Positions 1 through 9,675 are shown, counted from the stretch's first letter. The stretch is DNA of 64,000 nucleotides from JBOGCH01 sp051656645 (GCA_051656645.1 JBOGCH010000040.1:189550-253549), one strand, 5' to 3'. Made by a program: numbers and translations. Notes: generated by a model not told the origin, from the sequence alone.

Positions 1-1
1 A

Positions 2-280
2 ATTAATCCGCGCCATGTGGAAATGCCCATCTCTCCATCGTCAGAGGGATTTGCTCTTCTATTTTTTTACGTCATTGATCAAATTATAGCTTCAATTCCT
101 CGAAACAACGGCGAGGGTGACGTACGCCTACATGCGATACGTGTACATGAAACAGCAACAGGGTATGCTGAAGCCCATAGAGAGGATTTAAAGTGGATAG
201 ATTTTAATATTAATCAAATAAAATTCAGCAAGGACATTGTGGATACGTGGAGTGCTTTTAACACTATTAATTACCAATAA
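2..280 (+). CDS. 6-carboxytetrahydropterin synthase-like protein, 3' end only
   Basis: The reading frame is open from base 2, so the gene is cut by the window edge and only about 92 C-terminal residues are visible. A PSSEG stretch followed by a helix and then RLHAIRVHETATGYAEA matches the layout of the QueD/6-pyruvoyl-tetrahydropterin synthase C-terminus (PTSE, helix, KET). In that family the Glu of the last motif binds the pterin. QueD acts in preQ0/queuosine synthesis. The zinc-binding histidines would lie upstream of the window and cannot be checked. An internal GTG at 17 is not the real start. Confidence 0.65.
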   Translation: MNPRHVEMPISPSSEGFALLFFYVIDQIIASIPRNNGEGDVRLHAIRVHETATGYAEAHREDLKWIDFNINQIKFSKDIVDTWSAFNTINYQ

Positions 281-381
281 ACCGTTTCGCTACAAACTAC
301 AGCGGAATATATAGTTTGTAGTGAAACATGCCCATACCTCTATACGTTTTTAAGGAAACAATTAACTTCGAGGTTTTAATT

Positions 382-837
382 ATGGTAACATCAATAGATC
401 ATATAGCAATAACAGTTGCCGATTTGGAAAGATCGGTTCACTTCTATAAAAACATATTAGGTTTTACATACCGCGGCTCCGTTATAAAACAAGGAAATGA
501 GATTGACGGATACTTTCAGTCAAAAGGTTGTGTTATTAACGTTGGTTTTCTAACTTTTGATGACGATCCAATCTCTCAGCCTATAATAGAACTAATTGAG
601 TTTAGAAATCCTAAACTAAAAGAGGTAACAGACGATCCAAACATATTAGGAGCTACTAAATTCTGCTTCCTTACAGACAATTTGGAAGAATTTGTCAAAG
701 GACTAAATCAAATGGGTATCTCATACATAAAAAGACAAGAGTTTTACGACCTACGCGTAAACTCCTATACACAAAGTGATGCCGTTTGTCTCCGTGATCC
801 TGACGGGTATATTATAGAAATGCGAGCTACTCACTAA
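382..837 (+). CDS. VOC/glyoxalase-fold protein
   Basis: About 151 residues beginning MVTSIDHIAITVADLERS, the typical first beta-strand and helix of the vicinal oxygen chelate fold. The protein ends in LRDPDGYIIEM, the usual last metal-binding strand with Glu. His near the N-terminus and the C-terminal Glu are plausible metal ligands. An in-frame start at 328 would add 18 residues without family similarity, so the ATG at 382 is preferred. The substrate cannot be told; glyoxalase, dioxygenase and resistance proteins share the fold. Confidence 0.8.
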   Translation: MVTSIDHIAITVADLERSVHFYKNILGFTYRGSVIKQGNEIDGYFQSKGCVINVGFLTFDDDPISQPIIELIEFRNPKLKEVTDDPNILGATKFCFLTDNLEEFVKGLNQMGISYIKRQEFYDLRVNSYTQSDAVCLRDPDGYIIEMRATH

Positions 838-845
838 TAGTTTGC

Positions 846-929
846 ATTAAACATAGACAAAACAATATCCCCATTTAGCAACTAAGAGCATAATTGCTAA
901 ATGGGGATATTGTTTTGTCTATGTTTAAT
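846..929. repeat. perfect 36-bp inverted repeat with 12-nt loop
   Basis: Arms 846-881 and 894-929 are exact reverse complements and enclose a 12-nt loop. The element lies 9 bp after the VOC stop codon. The stem is far longer than a normal terminator and has no strong T-run after it, so it may be a small MITE-like insertion or the end of a mobile element as well as a transcription stop. Confidence 0.85.
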
Positions 930-1235
930 ACTTTTATAGTGTCCATTTCCAAACACCCTCTCCCTACTATCTATATCCCACGGATATCCCATCTATATCC
1001 CATAGATATCTCCTAAAGAGATATAGAAAAAGAATAGATAGCGTGACTCCACCACACTTAAGTCGAAAACAAGCTATTACAATCAAGAAATAACTCAATG
1101 TACTACACATACTAAATAAAACCGTGAATACATTGTTACATATTAGAATATCCCCACTAAAAAATTTTCAGTCTACAATAAACCTTTTGAAAGTATGAGA
1201 GTCTAAGAGATAAATAACATTTAAAACACAACGAC
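930..1235. other. AT-rich intergenic region
   Basis: About 300 bp without a credible gene. Around 965-1030 it holds several near-copies of a CTATATCCCA-type motif, some forming short palindromes. The rest presumably carries the promoter of the downstream secreted protein gene; no clear -7 box could be singled out. Confidence 0.5.
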
Positions 1236-1688
1236 ATGAGAACTTTATTTTTAATTTTAGTATTCAGTTTATCAGCAACACTTTCTTTCGCACAACAAGG
1301 ACAAGGTAGAGGTCAAGGACGCGGACAAGGACAAGGTCAGGGACAAGAACAAAGAGAGCGACTTACACCAGAGCAAATGGCGACAAAAAGATTAGAACGC
1401 CTTAAAACAGAATTAAATCTTACCGATAAACAACAAAACCAAGTAAAAGAACTTATGCAAAAGCAACAAGAGCAAATGCAAGAGTTAAGAAAAGAAGAAG
1501 CTGAGAACAGAAGAGAGGCTATGCAAAAAATTCGTACAGACTACGATGCTCAGATGAAAAAAATACTTACTACCGAACAATATAAAAAATACACTGAGTT
1601 GCAAGAGCAACAAAAAAAACAAATGCAAAACAACGGACAAAGAGGTCCACGAGGACCACGTCCGGGCGGACAAGGAAATGCTAAGTAA
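1236..1688 (+). CDS. secreted Gln/Gly-rich, Spy/DUF4890-like protein
   Basis: 150 residues. An N-terminal signal peptide (hydrophobic segment about residues 3-18, ending SFAQ) is followed by a low-complexity G/Q/R repeat (about 20-37). A charged helical region comes next, with an LTPEQM...L.LTDKQQ..V pattern as in Spy/CpxP-like and DUF4890 proteins. The tail is Gly/Pro/Arg-rich. It is probably periplasmic. Such proteins are often envelope-stress chaperones, but that is an inference here. It stands alone and ends before a bidirectional terminator shared with the ROK gene. Confidence 0.7.
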   Translation: MRTLFLILVFSLSATLSFAQQGQGRGQGRGQGQGQGQEQRERLTPEQMATKRLERLKTELNLTDKQQNQVKELMQKQQEQMQELRKEEAENRREAMQKIRTDYDAQMKKILTTEQYKKYTELQEQQKKQMQNNGQRGPRGPRPGGQGNAK

Positions 1689-1760
1689 TTATTAGTTATA
1701 GCACCTTTGCCTGAGTTTGGTATTCAAATATCGGACTCAGGTATTAGCCACGAAACATAA

Positions 1761-1800
1761 AAAAAGCGTATTTGCTGTCGAATCAACAAATACGCTTTTT
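1761..1800. terminator. bidirectional terminator
   Basis: 14-bp stem (1761-1774 with 1787-1800) having A-run and T-run flanks. It serves both the secreted-protein gene on the plus strand and the ROK gene on the minus strand. Confidence 0.85.
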
Positions 1801-1823
1801 TCATCATTTACAACAATATCCTA

Positions 1824-3050
1824 TTAATTGATATTTAATATTTGAGCTCGTACTAACATTGCAGCACCAATACACGAAGAGCTATCACCAAGTTTTGATA
1901 ACTTAAACGTAGTATCTTTACTAACTAAACTTAATGAGTACTTGTTAATTGCCGTTTTAAGCGGTAACATTAAATAGTCACCAACTTGTGAAAGAACACC
2001 ACCTACAACAACTAACTCAGGATTAAATAGATTTATCAACACGCCAATACCTCTACCCATTTTTTCAGCCAATTCGGATATAAGCGTAATTGATAAAACA
2101 TCGTCATTATTAGCAGCGGAGATAATATCTCTCAACATCACGGACTCACCCTTATGATGCTTCACTGATAACAATGAGCTTTCGCCTTGCGATATTCTGT
2201 TATTAAACAAAGACTCAAGCGCTACACCCGAAGCTTCGGTTTCAATACATCCTTTTTTTCCACAATGACACATCATTTCGTTATCAAATAATGGAATATG
2301 TCCAAATTCTCCTGCAAACCCACTTTTCCCGTAGTATAAGCGATCTTCAAGTAACATACCAATACCTACCCCTCTGCCAATATTCAACATTAGTACATTA
2401 TGCTCATCCTTAACAACACCAAAACATTTCTCCGCGTAAACCATAGCACGGCTATCATTTTCTAAATGAATTGGTATATTAAAACGATCTCGGAACACCT
2501 CATATAGCGGCTTATCGTCAAAATTAAAATAAGTGTAACTATGTCCTTTGGCCGAATCTATACGCCCTGTCATACTTACTCCTATTCCTAATATTGCTTC
2601 GCGTTTAACCTCTAATGAGTTTATATAAGAGTCTAAGGTATCCAAAACATAAGCTAATGTTTCGGGATTGTTTTGGAGTTTAAAATCAGGAATTGTATGT
2701 TCGTGTTTTACTTCACCCTTAAAGTTTATCAACACAAAGTTTATTCCATGACGCATTATGTCCATCCCGACAAAATAATTCACCTCAGCACTCAATCCAA
2801 ATATATTAGGTCTTCGGCCACCGGCAGTTTCAATTTTTCCATAATCCATCAGGTAGCCATCTTCTCGTAATTCTGTTACCAGTTTAGTTACAGTTGGCAC
2901 ACTAACGTTAAGCTCATGTGCAAGATCGGCGATGGTTGCTTCGTCAAAACGAGCAAAATGCGCTAAAATATCTTTTTTTAACAAGCAAGACTTATATTCG
3001 GCCCCGCTGCTCTTGTGTGTTTCAAATTTAAGTATGTTCGTAAAATTCAT
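1824..3050 (-). CDS. ROK-family transcriptional regulator/sugar kinase-like protein
   Basis: 408 residues. The N-terminal winged helix (about residues 25-85: ATIADLAHELNVSVPTVTKLV) is followed by an ROK ATPase-like domain. The ROK zinc site CHCGKKGCIE is present, with upstream GEFGHIPL. The HTH places it with NagC/Mlc-type repressors rather than simple sugar kinases. The inducer sugar is unknown. It is divergent from the Rnf operon; a TAnnTTTG-like -7 box on the minus strand (3089-3096) could drive it. Confidence 0.9.
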   Translation of the reverse strand: MNFTNILKFETHKSSGAEYKSCLLKKDILAHFARFDEATIADLAHELNVSVPTVTKLVTELREDGYLMDYGKIETAGGRRPNIFGLSAEVNYFVGMDIMRHGINFVLINFKGEVKHEHTIPDFKLQNNPETLAYVLDTLDSYINSLEVKREAILGIGVSMTGRIDSAKGHSYTYFNFDDKPLYEVFRDRFNIPIHLENDSRAMVYAEKCFGVVKDEHNVLMLNIGRGVGIGMLLEDRLYYGKSGFAGEFGHIPLFDNEMMCHCGKKGCIETEASGVALESLFNNRISQGESSLLSVKHHKGESVMLRDIISAANNDDVLSITLISELAEKMGRGIGVLINLFNPELVVVGGVLSQVGDYLMLPLKTAINKYSLSLVSKDTTFKLSKLGDSSSCIGAAMLVRAQILNIN

Positions 3051-3192
3051 TTTTGTTTAATTTTAATTAATTAGACTATCTGCAATCACAAAATTAATGA
3101 AATTTAAATACGAAACCTAATTTAAGGTTTTTTTAATACAAAACATATTTTTAAAATTTAAGCAAGTACCGTTATTTTTATACGGAAAATCC

Positions 3193-3221
3193 TTTGTTTG
3201 TAAGTATAAATGTTAACTTTG
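3193..3221 (+). promoter_or_regulatory. candidate Bacteroidales promoter of the rnf operon
   Basis: TAACTTTG at 3214-3221 fits the TAnnTTTG -7 consensus of the Bacteroidota primary sigma factor. A TTTG at 3193-3196 lies 17 bp upstream as a possible -33 element, slightly short of the usual spacing. The first gene starts 24 bp downstream. Confidence 0.5.
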
Positions 3222-3245
3222 CCCGTATCTGAATAGAAAATTGTT

Positions 3246-3674
3246 ATGACAAACGCTAGTAAAATATATCATAATGGTACTATAAGTACAATAACTGATA
3301 ATAAAATAGATATACTTATTGAAACTAAAGCTGCATGTTCTGGCTGTCATGCTAAGGATGCTTGCGGAATTTCCTCCGAAATGAAGAATAAGATTATAAC
3401 TATACAGCCGCCAATAGGCCATTCCTACAAAGTCGGGGAAAGCGTAGTGATTGAAGGCCGATTAAGCGATGGGCTTTATTCTGTTTTACTTGCTTATATT
3501 CTGCCAACATTATTAATTATTTTAACATTAGTAATTGCAACTTTATTAAAAATATCCGAAATATATGCTGCGTTTTATTCATTATTAATTATCGCACTCT
3601 ATTTCACCGCACTATTCCTATTAAAAAAACGTATCGGGAAACGCATAGATTTTAAAATTACAAAAACAAATTGA
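3246..3674 (+). CDS. rseC: RseC/MucC-family membrane protein (SoxR reducing system)
   Basis: 142 residues. The N-terminal domain has the cysteine motif C-S-G-C-H-A-K-D-A-C-G, which is characteristic of RseC. Two transmembrane helices follow (about residues 82-102 and 106-126) and then a basic tail. In Bacteroidota this gene heads the rnf operon, as here, 55 bp before rnfB. It is thought to assist Rnf-type electron transfer or SoxR reduction. Confidence 0.88.
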   Translation: MTNASKIYHNGTISTITDNKIDILIETKAACSGCHAKDACGISSEMKNKIITIQPPIGHSYKVGESVVIEGRLSDGLYSVLLAYILPTLLIILTLVIATLLKISEIYAAFYSLLIIALYFTALFLLKKRIGKRIDFKITKTN

Positions 3675-3729
3675 TATATAAATAAAGATTTTTAACAATG
3701 TGATGTATGTCGCAAATTAAGAGGAAAGT

Positions 3730-4578
3730 ATGAGTTCTATTTTAGTAACAGTGATTTCTTTGTGCGCAATTGGTGTCACGGCAGCCGTGATTCTCTACAT
3801 TGTAGCACAAAAATTTAAGGTTGAAGAAGATCCACGTATTGATATTGTGGAGGAGTTATTGCCAGGAGCGAATTGCGGTGGATGCGGATTTCCGGGTTGT
3901 CGCGGTTTTGCAGAAGGTGTTGTAAAGGCTGAGGACATGGAAGGACTATTATGTCCTGTGGGTGGATCGGACACAATGAGTAAAATTGCACAAGCTTTAG
4001 GGCGCGAAGCAACAGCTGCAGCACCTAAAACAGCAGTTGTGAGATGTAACGGTAATTGTGAGAACCGACCAAGAACGAGTGTCTATGACGGAGCTCAAAG
4101 TTGCGCCATTCAGCATTCTCTTTATGTTGGGGAAACTGCTTGTGCCTACGGGTGTTTAGGATGTGGTGATTGTGTAACAGCTTGTGCTTTTGACGCAATA
4201 CACATGGATGACACGACGGGACTACCAGTAGTTGATGACGCAAAATGCGTTGCATGTGGAGCCTGCGTTAAGGCATGTCCTCGTAATATCATCGAACTAC
4301 GTAACAAGGGGCCAAAAGATCGCCGAGTATATGTGTCGTGTATTAATAAGGACAAAGGGGCTATGGCAAGAAAAGCATGTAGTGTTGCATGTATTGCATG
4401 TACAAAATGTAAACAAGAATGTCCGTTTGAAGCTATTACAATAGAAAATAATTTGGCATATATTGATTATACAAAATGTCGCCTGTGTAGAAAATGCGTC
4501 TCTGTATGCCCAACGAAGGCAATACATGAAATAAATTTTCCTCCGCGCAAATTAGATGATGCGCAAACTAAAGCTTAA
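3730..4578 (+). CDS. rnfB: RnfB, Fe-S subunit of the Rnf complex
   Basis: 282 residues. An N-terminal membrane anchor (about 4-26) is followed by the RnfB four-Cys cluster motif (GANCGGCGFPGC...C). Several ferredoxin-type CxxCxxCxxxC(P) motifs follow (around residues 140-260). RnfB passes electrons from ferredoxin into the membrane complex, which pumps Na+ or H+ while reducing NAD+. It is the second gene of the operon. Confidence 0.95.
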   Translation: MSSILVTVISLCAIGVTAAVILYIVAQKFKVEEDPRIDIVEELLPGANCGGCGFPGCRGFAEGVVKAEDMEGLLCPVGGSDTMSKIAQALGREATAAAPKTAVVRCNGNCENRPRTSVYDGAQSCAIQHSLYVGETACAYGCLGCGDCVTACAFDAIHMDDTTGLPVVDDAKCVACGACVKACPRNIIELRNKGPKDRRVYVSCINKDKGAMARKACSVACIACTKCKQECPFEAITIENNLAYIDYTKCRLCRKCVSVCPTKAIHEINFPPRKLDDAQTKA

Positions 4579-4636
4579 TAAACTTAAGGACATTGATTTT
4601 ATTCAATGTAGATGTTTAATGTAAAAATTGACTACC

Positions 4637-5965
4637 GTGCTTAGAACATTTAAAATTGGCGGCGTTCATCCGCCTGAAAATAAATTATCGAAGGATTCGG
4701 CAATTAAAATACTCCCTATCCCATCGCAGGTAATTATTCCATTATCACAACATATTGGAGCTCCTGCAGTTGCTACTGTAAAAAAAGGCGATGTTGTTAA
4801 AACAGGACAACTAATTGCACAGGCCGGAGGGTTTGTTTCGGCAAACATACACAGCTCTGTTTCTGGAACTGTTGCAAATGTTAGCGAAATTAAAGATGCT
4901 GCTGGCTTAAATAAAATGGCTATCACCATTACAGTTGATGGTGATGAATGGTTGGAGGATATTGACCGATCGGCTACATTAGTAAAAATGACCACACAAA
5001 CGAAGGAGGAAATTGTAAAAGCAGTTACCGCAGCCGGAATTGTGGGTATGGGTGGTGCTACGTTTCCAACTCAAGTAAAACTATCGCCTCCTCCGGGAAG
5101 TAAAGCTGAGGTTTTAATTATTAACGGTGTGGAATGTGAACCTTACTTGACTTCTGACCATCGTGTAATGTTAGAGCGTACGGAAGAAATTCTTGTTGGC
5201 GTGCAACTACTAATGAAAGCTATTGATGTTAACCGCGCTATTATAGGAATAGAAAATAATAAGCAAGATGCTATTGCAAAAATGAATAGCGTTGTTGCAC
5301 TGTATCCTGGCATTGAAATTTGTCCATTAAAGGTTCAATATCCGCAAGGAGGAGAAAAGCAATTAATACAAGCTACCATTAATAAGTATGTACCATCGGG
5401 AGCACTTCCTATTGCTGTTGGAGCCGTAGTACAGAACGTAGGTACTGCACTAGCTGTATACGAGGCTGTTATGAAAAACAAACCGCTTATTGAGCGTGTT
5501 GTAACTATTACTGGTAAATCGGTTGCTAATCCGGGTAATTTTATGTGCAGAATAGGAACTCCTGTTAGTGCATTAATTGATGCTGCCGGTGGACTTCCCG
5601 AAGATACTGAAAAAGTAATTGGAGGTGGACCTATGATGGGACGCGCTATGGTTACAACAGAAACTCCTATCCTAAAAGGTAGCAGTGGTATACTAATTAT
5701 GAACAATAAGGACAGTAAACGCGGAGAAACGGTGAACTGCATCCGATGTGCAAAGTGTGTGCGCGCATGTCCTATGGGCTTAGAACCTTATTTACTAGCA
5801 CAGTTAGCGAAAGTAAACACACTGGAACGCATGGAGGAAGAAAAGATTATGGATTGTATTGAATGCGGTTCATGTAGCTATACTTGTCCTTCCAATCGCC
5901 CACTAGTGGATTACATTCGTCTCGGAAAAGGGCGTACGGGTGCTTTTATCCGTAATCGTAAATAA
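4637..5965 (+). CDS. rnfC: RnfC, NADH/FMN-binding peripheral subunit
   Basis: About 442 residues. The GTG at 4637 gives MLRTFKIGGVHPPENK, the usual N-terminus of the family; a TTG at 4628 would add only three residues. The protein has a biotin-like N-terminal fold, a Gly-rich nucleotide/FMN domain (GMGGATFP) and two CxxCxxCxxxCP motifs near the C-terminus (about residues 370-430). It is the NAD-side subunit of Rnf and sits between rnfB and rnfD. Confidence 0.95.
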   Translation: MLRTFKIGGVHPPENKLSKDSAIKILPIPSQVIIPLSQHIGAPAVATVKKGDVVKTGQLIAQAGGFVSANIHSSVSGTVANVSEIKDAAGLNKMAITITVDGDEWLEDIDRSATLVKMTTQTKEEIVKAVTAAGIVGMGGATFPTQVKLSPPPGSKAEVLIINGVECEPYLTSDHRVMLERTEEILVGVQLLMKAIDVNRAIIGIENNKQDAIAKMNSVVALYPGIEICPLKVQYPQGGEKQLIQATINKYVPSGALPIAVGAVVQNVGTALAVYEAVMKNKPLIERVVTITGKSVANPGNFMCRIGTPVSALIDAAGGLPEDTEKVIGGGPMMGRAMVTTETPILKGSSGILIMNNKDSKRGETVNCIRCAKCVRACPMGLEPYLLAQLAKVNTLERMEEEKIMDCIECGSCSYTCPSNRPLVDYIRLGKGRTGAFIRNRK

Positions 5966-6021
5966 CTAATTATTAATCTACTGGAAATTATAAATATAAT
6001 TCCTGCTAAACTGTTTATCGC

Positions 6022-7002
6022 ATGAATAAATTTTTCGTCTCTCCTTCACCGCATGTGCATGGTGGAGACTCTGTAAAAAAGAATATGTATGGTGTGCTGA
6101 TAGCATTGATCCCAGCTTATATCTGTTCTGTGGTGTATTTTGGTATTGGTGCGTTAATTGTAATGCTATCATCGCTCGTATTTTGCTTATTATTTGAATT
6201 TCTTATTCAGAAATATTTAATGAAAGTGGAGCCCTCTATTTGGGATGGGTCTGCTTTAATTACTGGAGCCCTATTGGCTTTCAATGTTCCATCTAGTACT
6301 CCGGTATGGATTATTGCTATTGGTGCATTGGTTGCTATTGGCGTTGGAAAAATGAGTTTCGGTGGCTTGGGATGTAATATCTTTAATCCAGCCTTAGTGG
6401 GACGTGTGTTCCTTCTTATATCCTATCCGGTTCAAATGACAAATTGGCCAATTCCACAAGGTTTTGCAACACCTTATATTGATGCATCGACCGGAGCAAC
6501 ACCACTTGGTTTAGTGAAAGAGGTTGTTAAATCGGGAAAAAGTCTAGACCTAATTACCGACCAATTACCAAGTATTTGGGAAATGATTGGTGGTCGCATG
6601 GGAGGGTCCATGGGAGAAGTTGGCGCATTAGCACTGCTAATAGGTTTTGGATATATGTTAATAAGACGCATTATAACTTGGCATATTCCTGTTATCATTT
6701 TCTTAACTATGTTTGTATTTGGTGGAATTATGAATTTTGCCGATGCCGGAGTATATCCATCACCATTTTTCCACATTTTTGCCGGTGGTGCCGTACTAGG
6801 TGCTGTATTTATGGCAACAGATTACGTTACCTCGCCAATGACACCACTAGGTGTATATATATATGCAATTGGTATTGGAGTGCTAACTATGGTGATACGT
6901 TTATATGGCGCATATCCAGAAGGAATGTCATTCGCTATTTTAATTATGAATGCTGTGACACCGTTGTTAAATAGATATTGTAAACCTAAACGTTTCGCAT
7001 AA
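6022..7002 (+). CDS. rnfD: RnfD, membrane subunit
   Basis: 326 residues with about eight hydrophobic segments. The STGATPLG region contains the threonine that carries covalently bound FMN in RnfD/NqrB homologues. Length and order match the family. It is a core membrane component of ion translocation. Confidence 0.95.
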   Translation: MNKFFVSPSPHVHGGDSVKKNMYGVLIALIPAYICSVVYFGIGALIVMLSSLVFCLLFEFLIQKYLMKVEPSIWDGSALITGALLAFNVPSSTPVWIIAIGALVAIGVGKMSFGGLGCNIFNPALVGRVFLLISYPVQMTNWPIPQGFATPYIDASTGATPLGLVKEVVKSGKSLDLITDQLPSIWEMIGGRMGGSMGEVGALALLIGFGYMLIRRIITWHIPVIIFLTMFVFGGIMNFADAGVYPSPFFHIFAGGAVLGAVFMATDYVTSPMTPLGVYIYAIGIGVLTMVIRLYGAYPEGMSFAILIMNAVTPLLNRYCKPKRFA

Positions 7003-7045
7003 TTAACGCGTACGGAATATGGACATAATGAAATAGATTAGAATT

Positions 7046-7660
7046 ATGGCAAAGAAACTTGAATCGAATTTTATTAATATGGTGGGCGTACTTTTTGTAG
7101 TAACGCTCGTTGCTTCGGCTGCCGTGGGATACGTAAACTCGCTTACTGCGGGGCCAATTACAGAAGCTCGCTTACAAAAGCAACAAGAGGCTATTAGAAA
7201 TGTTATCCCAGGTGAGTTTGACAATAACCCATCTGCAGATATGTGGACGGTTGAGACTCCTGATGGAGGAAAATTAGAATTCTTCCCTGCTAAAAAGAAT
7301 GGAACAACCATTGGTACCGCTGTTAAAAGTTATACGAATAACGGATTTGGAGGACAAATATGGGTGATGGTTGGTTTTAATCCTGACGGAACTATTGCAA
7401 GTTATTCTGTTTTGGAACATAAAGAAACTCCAGGGTTAGGTTCTAAAATGGATACGTGGTTTACAAAAGGAAATAAAGGGGATATTTCAGGGAAAAGTCC
7501 TGGAGCATCGGGCTTAAAGGTTTCTAAAGACGGTGGAGATGTCGATGCCATCACAGCTGCAACTATTACCTCTCGTGCTTTTCTTGATGCAATAAATCGA
7601 GCTTCGGCTGCTTTACAAAATAATAGTGATGCTTATAGCGGAGCAACACAACAACATTAA
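7046..7660 (+). CDS. rnfG: RnfG, covalent-FMN subunit
   Basis: 204 residues. One N-terminal transmembrane helix (about 10-30) is followed by an FMN-binding domain. The motif DAITAATITSRA contains the threonine (S/TGATxT type) that takes FMN through a phosphoester bond. It faces the periplasmic side. Its stop codon shares a base with the start of rnfE. Confidence 0.95.
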   Translation: MAKKLESNFINMVGVLFVVTLVASAAVGYVNSLTAGPITEARLQKQQEAIRNVIPGEFDNNPSADMWTVETPDGGKLEFFPAKKNGTTIGTAVKSYTNNGFGGQIWVMVGFNPDGTIASYSVLEHKETPGLGSKMDTWFTKGNKGDISGKSPGASGLKVSKDGGDVDAITAATITSRAFLDAINRASAALQNNSDAYSGATQQH

Positions 7661-8256
7661 TGAGTATAGTTATGAGTAAGATAAAGATTTTAACTAATGG
7701 TATATTTAAGGAGAATCCAATATTTGTTCTTCTTTTAGGAATGTGTCCTACGCTGGGTGTTACAACATCTGCGATTAACGGACTGGGAATGGGCTTAGCA
7801 ACTACGTTTGTATTAATTATGAGTAACTTAGTTATATCGCTAGTTGCTAATTTAATTCCGGACAAGGTGCGTATTCCATCGTTTATTGTAATTATTGCAG
7901 CATTTGTTACGATTGTTGATATGCTAATGGCAGCATATCTTCAAGGATTACATGCATCCTTAGGACTATTTATCCCTTTAATCGTAGTGAACTGTATTGT
8001 TCTTGGACGAGCCGAAGCTTTTGCTTCTAAAAACAGCGCTGGCTTAGCTTTATTGGACGGTATTGGTATGGGACTTGGTTTTACATTAAGTTTGACTATA
8101 CTTGGTGCTATGCGCGAAATTCTTGGTAATGGAAGTATCTTCTCTTTACCGGTATTTACTGCCGATTACGGAATGCTTGTATTTGTGTTAGCTCCGGGCG
8201 CTTTCTTAGCTCTAGGCTATCTTATAGCTATTGTGAATAAGATTAGAAAAGTATAA
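7660..8256 (+). CDS. rnfE: RnfE, membrane subunit
   Basis: 198 residues with six hydrophobic helices and the conserved NPIFVLLLGMCPTLGV segment whose Cys helps bind the intramembrane Fe-S cluster shared with RnfA. An internal ATG at 7672 (MSKIKIL) is an equally good start. Translation is probably coupled to rnfG. Confidence 0.95.
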   Translation: MSIVMSKIKILTNGIFKENPIFVLLLGMCPTLGVTTSAINGLGMGLATTFVLIMSNLVISLVANLIPDKVRIPSFIVIIAAFVTIVDMLMAAYLQGLHASLGLFIPLIVVNCIVLGRAEAFASKNSAGLALLDGIGMGLGFTLSLTILGAMREILGNGSIFSLPVFTADYGMLVFVLAPGAFLALGYLIAIVNKIRKV

Positions 8257-8274
8257 CCTTAAATTCTGGATAAG

Positions 8275-8847
8275 ATGGAATATATATTAATATTTATAGC
8301 GGCGGTTTTTGTTAACAACATCGTATTGTCGCAATTCCTGGGAATATGTCCGTTTTTGGGTGTTTCCAAAAAAGTGTCTACCGCTATTGGTATGACAGGA
8401 GCTGTTACGTTTGTAATGATTCTAGCTACAATAGTTACTTATATTGTACAAAAAACTGTACTGGATCCACAAGGTATTCAATACATGCAAACAATTACAT
8501 TCATCCTTATTATTGCCGCATTGGTGCAAATGGTTGAGATTATGTTAAAGAAAACAAGTCCGGCAATGTACCAATCTCTTGGCGTATTCTTACCCTTAAT
8601 TACAACAAACTGTGCTGTATTGGGTGTTGCATTAATGGTAATACAGAAGAATTTTAATTTACTTGAATCTGTAATCTTTGCAGGCTCAACAGCCATCGGT
8701 TTTGGATTAGCGCTAGTACTTTTTGCTGGTATCCGCGAGCATTTAGAGCTAATTGAAGTTCCTAAGGGAATGAAGGGGTCTCCTATTGCATTGATTACTG
8801 CAGGACTTCTTGCTATGGCATTTATGGGATTCTCTGGAATAGTTTAA
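8275..8847 (+). CDS. rnfA: RnfA, membrane subunit
   Basis: 190 residues with six hydrophobic helices. It is the pseudo-symmetric partner of RnfE, with FLGICPFLGV near the start and TTNCAVLG in the middle, both carrying cluster cysteines. It is the last gene of the seven-gene operon and is followed by a strong terminator. Confidence 0.95.
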   Translation: MEYILIFIAAVFVNNIVLSQFLGICPFLGVSKKVSTAIGMTGAVTFVMILATIVTYIVQKTVLDPQGIQYMQTITFILIIAALVQMVEIMLKKTSPAMYQSLGVFLPLITTNCAVLGVALMVIQKNFNLLESVIFAGSTAIGFGLALVLFAGIREHLELIEVPKGMKGSPIALITAGLLAMAFMGFSGIV

Positions 8848-8880
8848 ACAAAACGTGGTTAAAACATTTCTGTTTACAAG

Positions 8881-8917
8881 AAAAGACTGTCCGATTACGA
8901 TTATTGGACAGTCTTTT
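8881..8917 (+). terminator. rnf operon terminator
   Basis: Stem AAAAGACTGTCC with GGACAGTCTTTT (8881-8892/8906-8917), followed by a T-run, 33 bp after rnfA. Confidence 0.9.
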
Positions 8918-8920
8918 TTT

Positions 8921-9675
8921 GTGTAATCACATCGCTGTTCTCGTCCTCCTTGCCATTTATGCCATAGACAGTGATTACAACACTAAATAAGATCGGATAC
9001 GCTATACTGCCAACTGCTTCACATCCCATTTCTATACTCTATCACTTAAGTACCAATACTGCTTAATATGTAGTAATATTCCGCTTCTCTTACACTCTCT
9101 CATTCTTCTCCAAAGCGTATTTAAGACCTGTCACATAACTGACACAGCTCAGATATTTTGATATCTTGTTAATCTCACCTATTGTGCCTTTATAAGACTG
9201 TTTTGAGCTTGCATTAAAGTACAAGTTACATTAGTTAATCTCTCCTATTGTGCCTTTATAAGGCATCAATACCTGTTAGCTATAAACAACTACTCCCAGA
9301 CTATATTTCATGCGTAATATTTACATATACAAGCGTTGTATATGTAACAATGATTAGCAAGAAAAAGAACCGAATTCAACAGTACAACATTTGCACATAA
9401 GCACATTAGAGAACACGATGCAGAGTATTTCGCTTGAAGATAACCACTAACTCGAATCACAAGGCCCGAGTTACTATCTACTCTAAATTATGGACAGTGT
9501 CCATTAGAGAGATTGTTTCTTTCACATCGTTGTTTCCCAATACCAAAAATTATGGACTGTACAAATTTGATAGTTAAGCATAAAGATACCGTAGTTATCG
9601 AATGCTACCATTGCCTCTTCTCTCCTGCCATCATCTATACGGCATTAAATCTAGTATCCACACCAAGACATAAAA
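8921..9675. other. 750-bp gene-poor intergenic region with repeats
   Basis: No credible coding frame. The one 61-codon ORF (9513-9698) ends inside the next terminator and has no protein-like features. The stretch holds a 29-bp direct repeat in two copies 66 bp apart (9168-9196 and 9234-9262, one mismatch). It also holds a perfect 12-bp-arm palindrome at 9321-9347. Nothing else could be recognised. Confidence 0.6.
9168..9262. repeat. two-copy 29-bp direct repeat
   Basis: GTTAATCTC(A/T)CCTATTGTG... is repeated with one mismatch and a 37-bp unrelated spacer between copies. There are only two copies and no cas genes, so this is not called a CRISPR array. Confidence 0.7.

Noticed and set aside
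9168..9262. CRISPR array
   Set aside because: Only two repeats, no leader and no cas gene in the window; reported only as a direct repeat.
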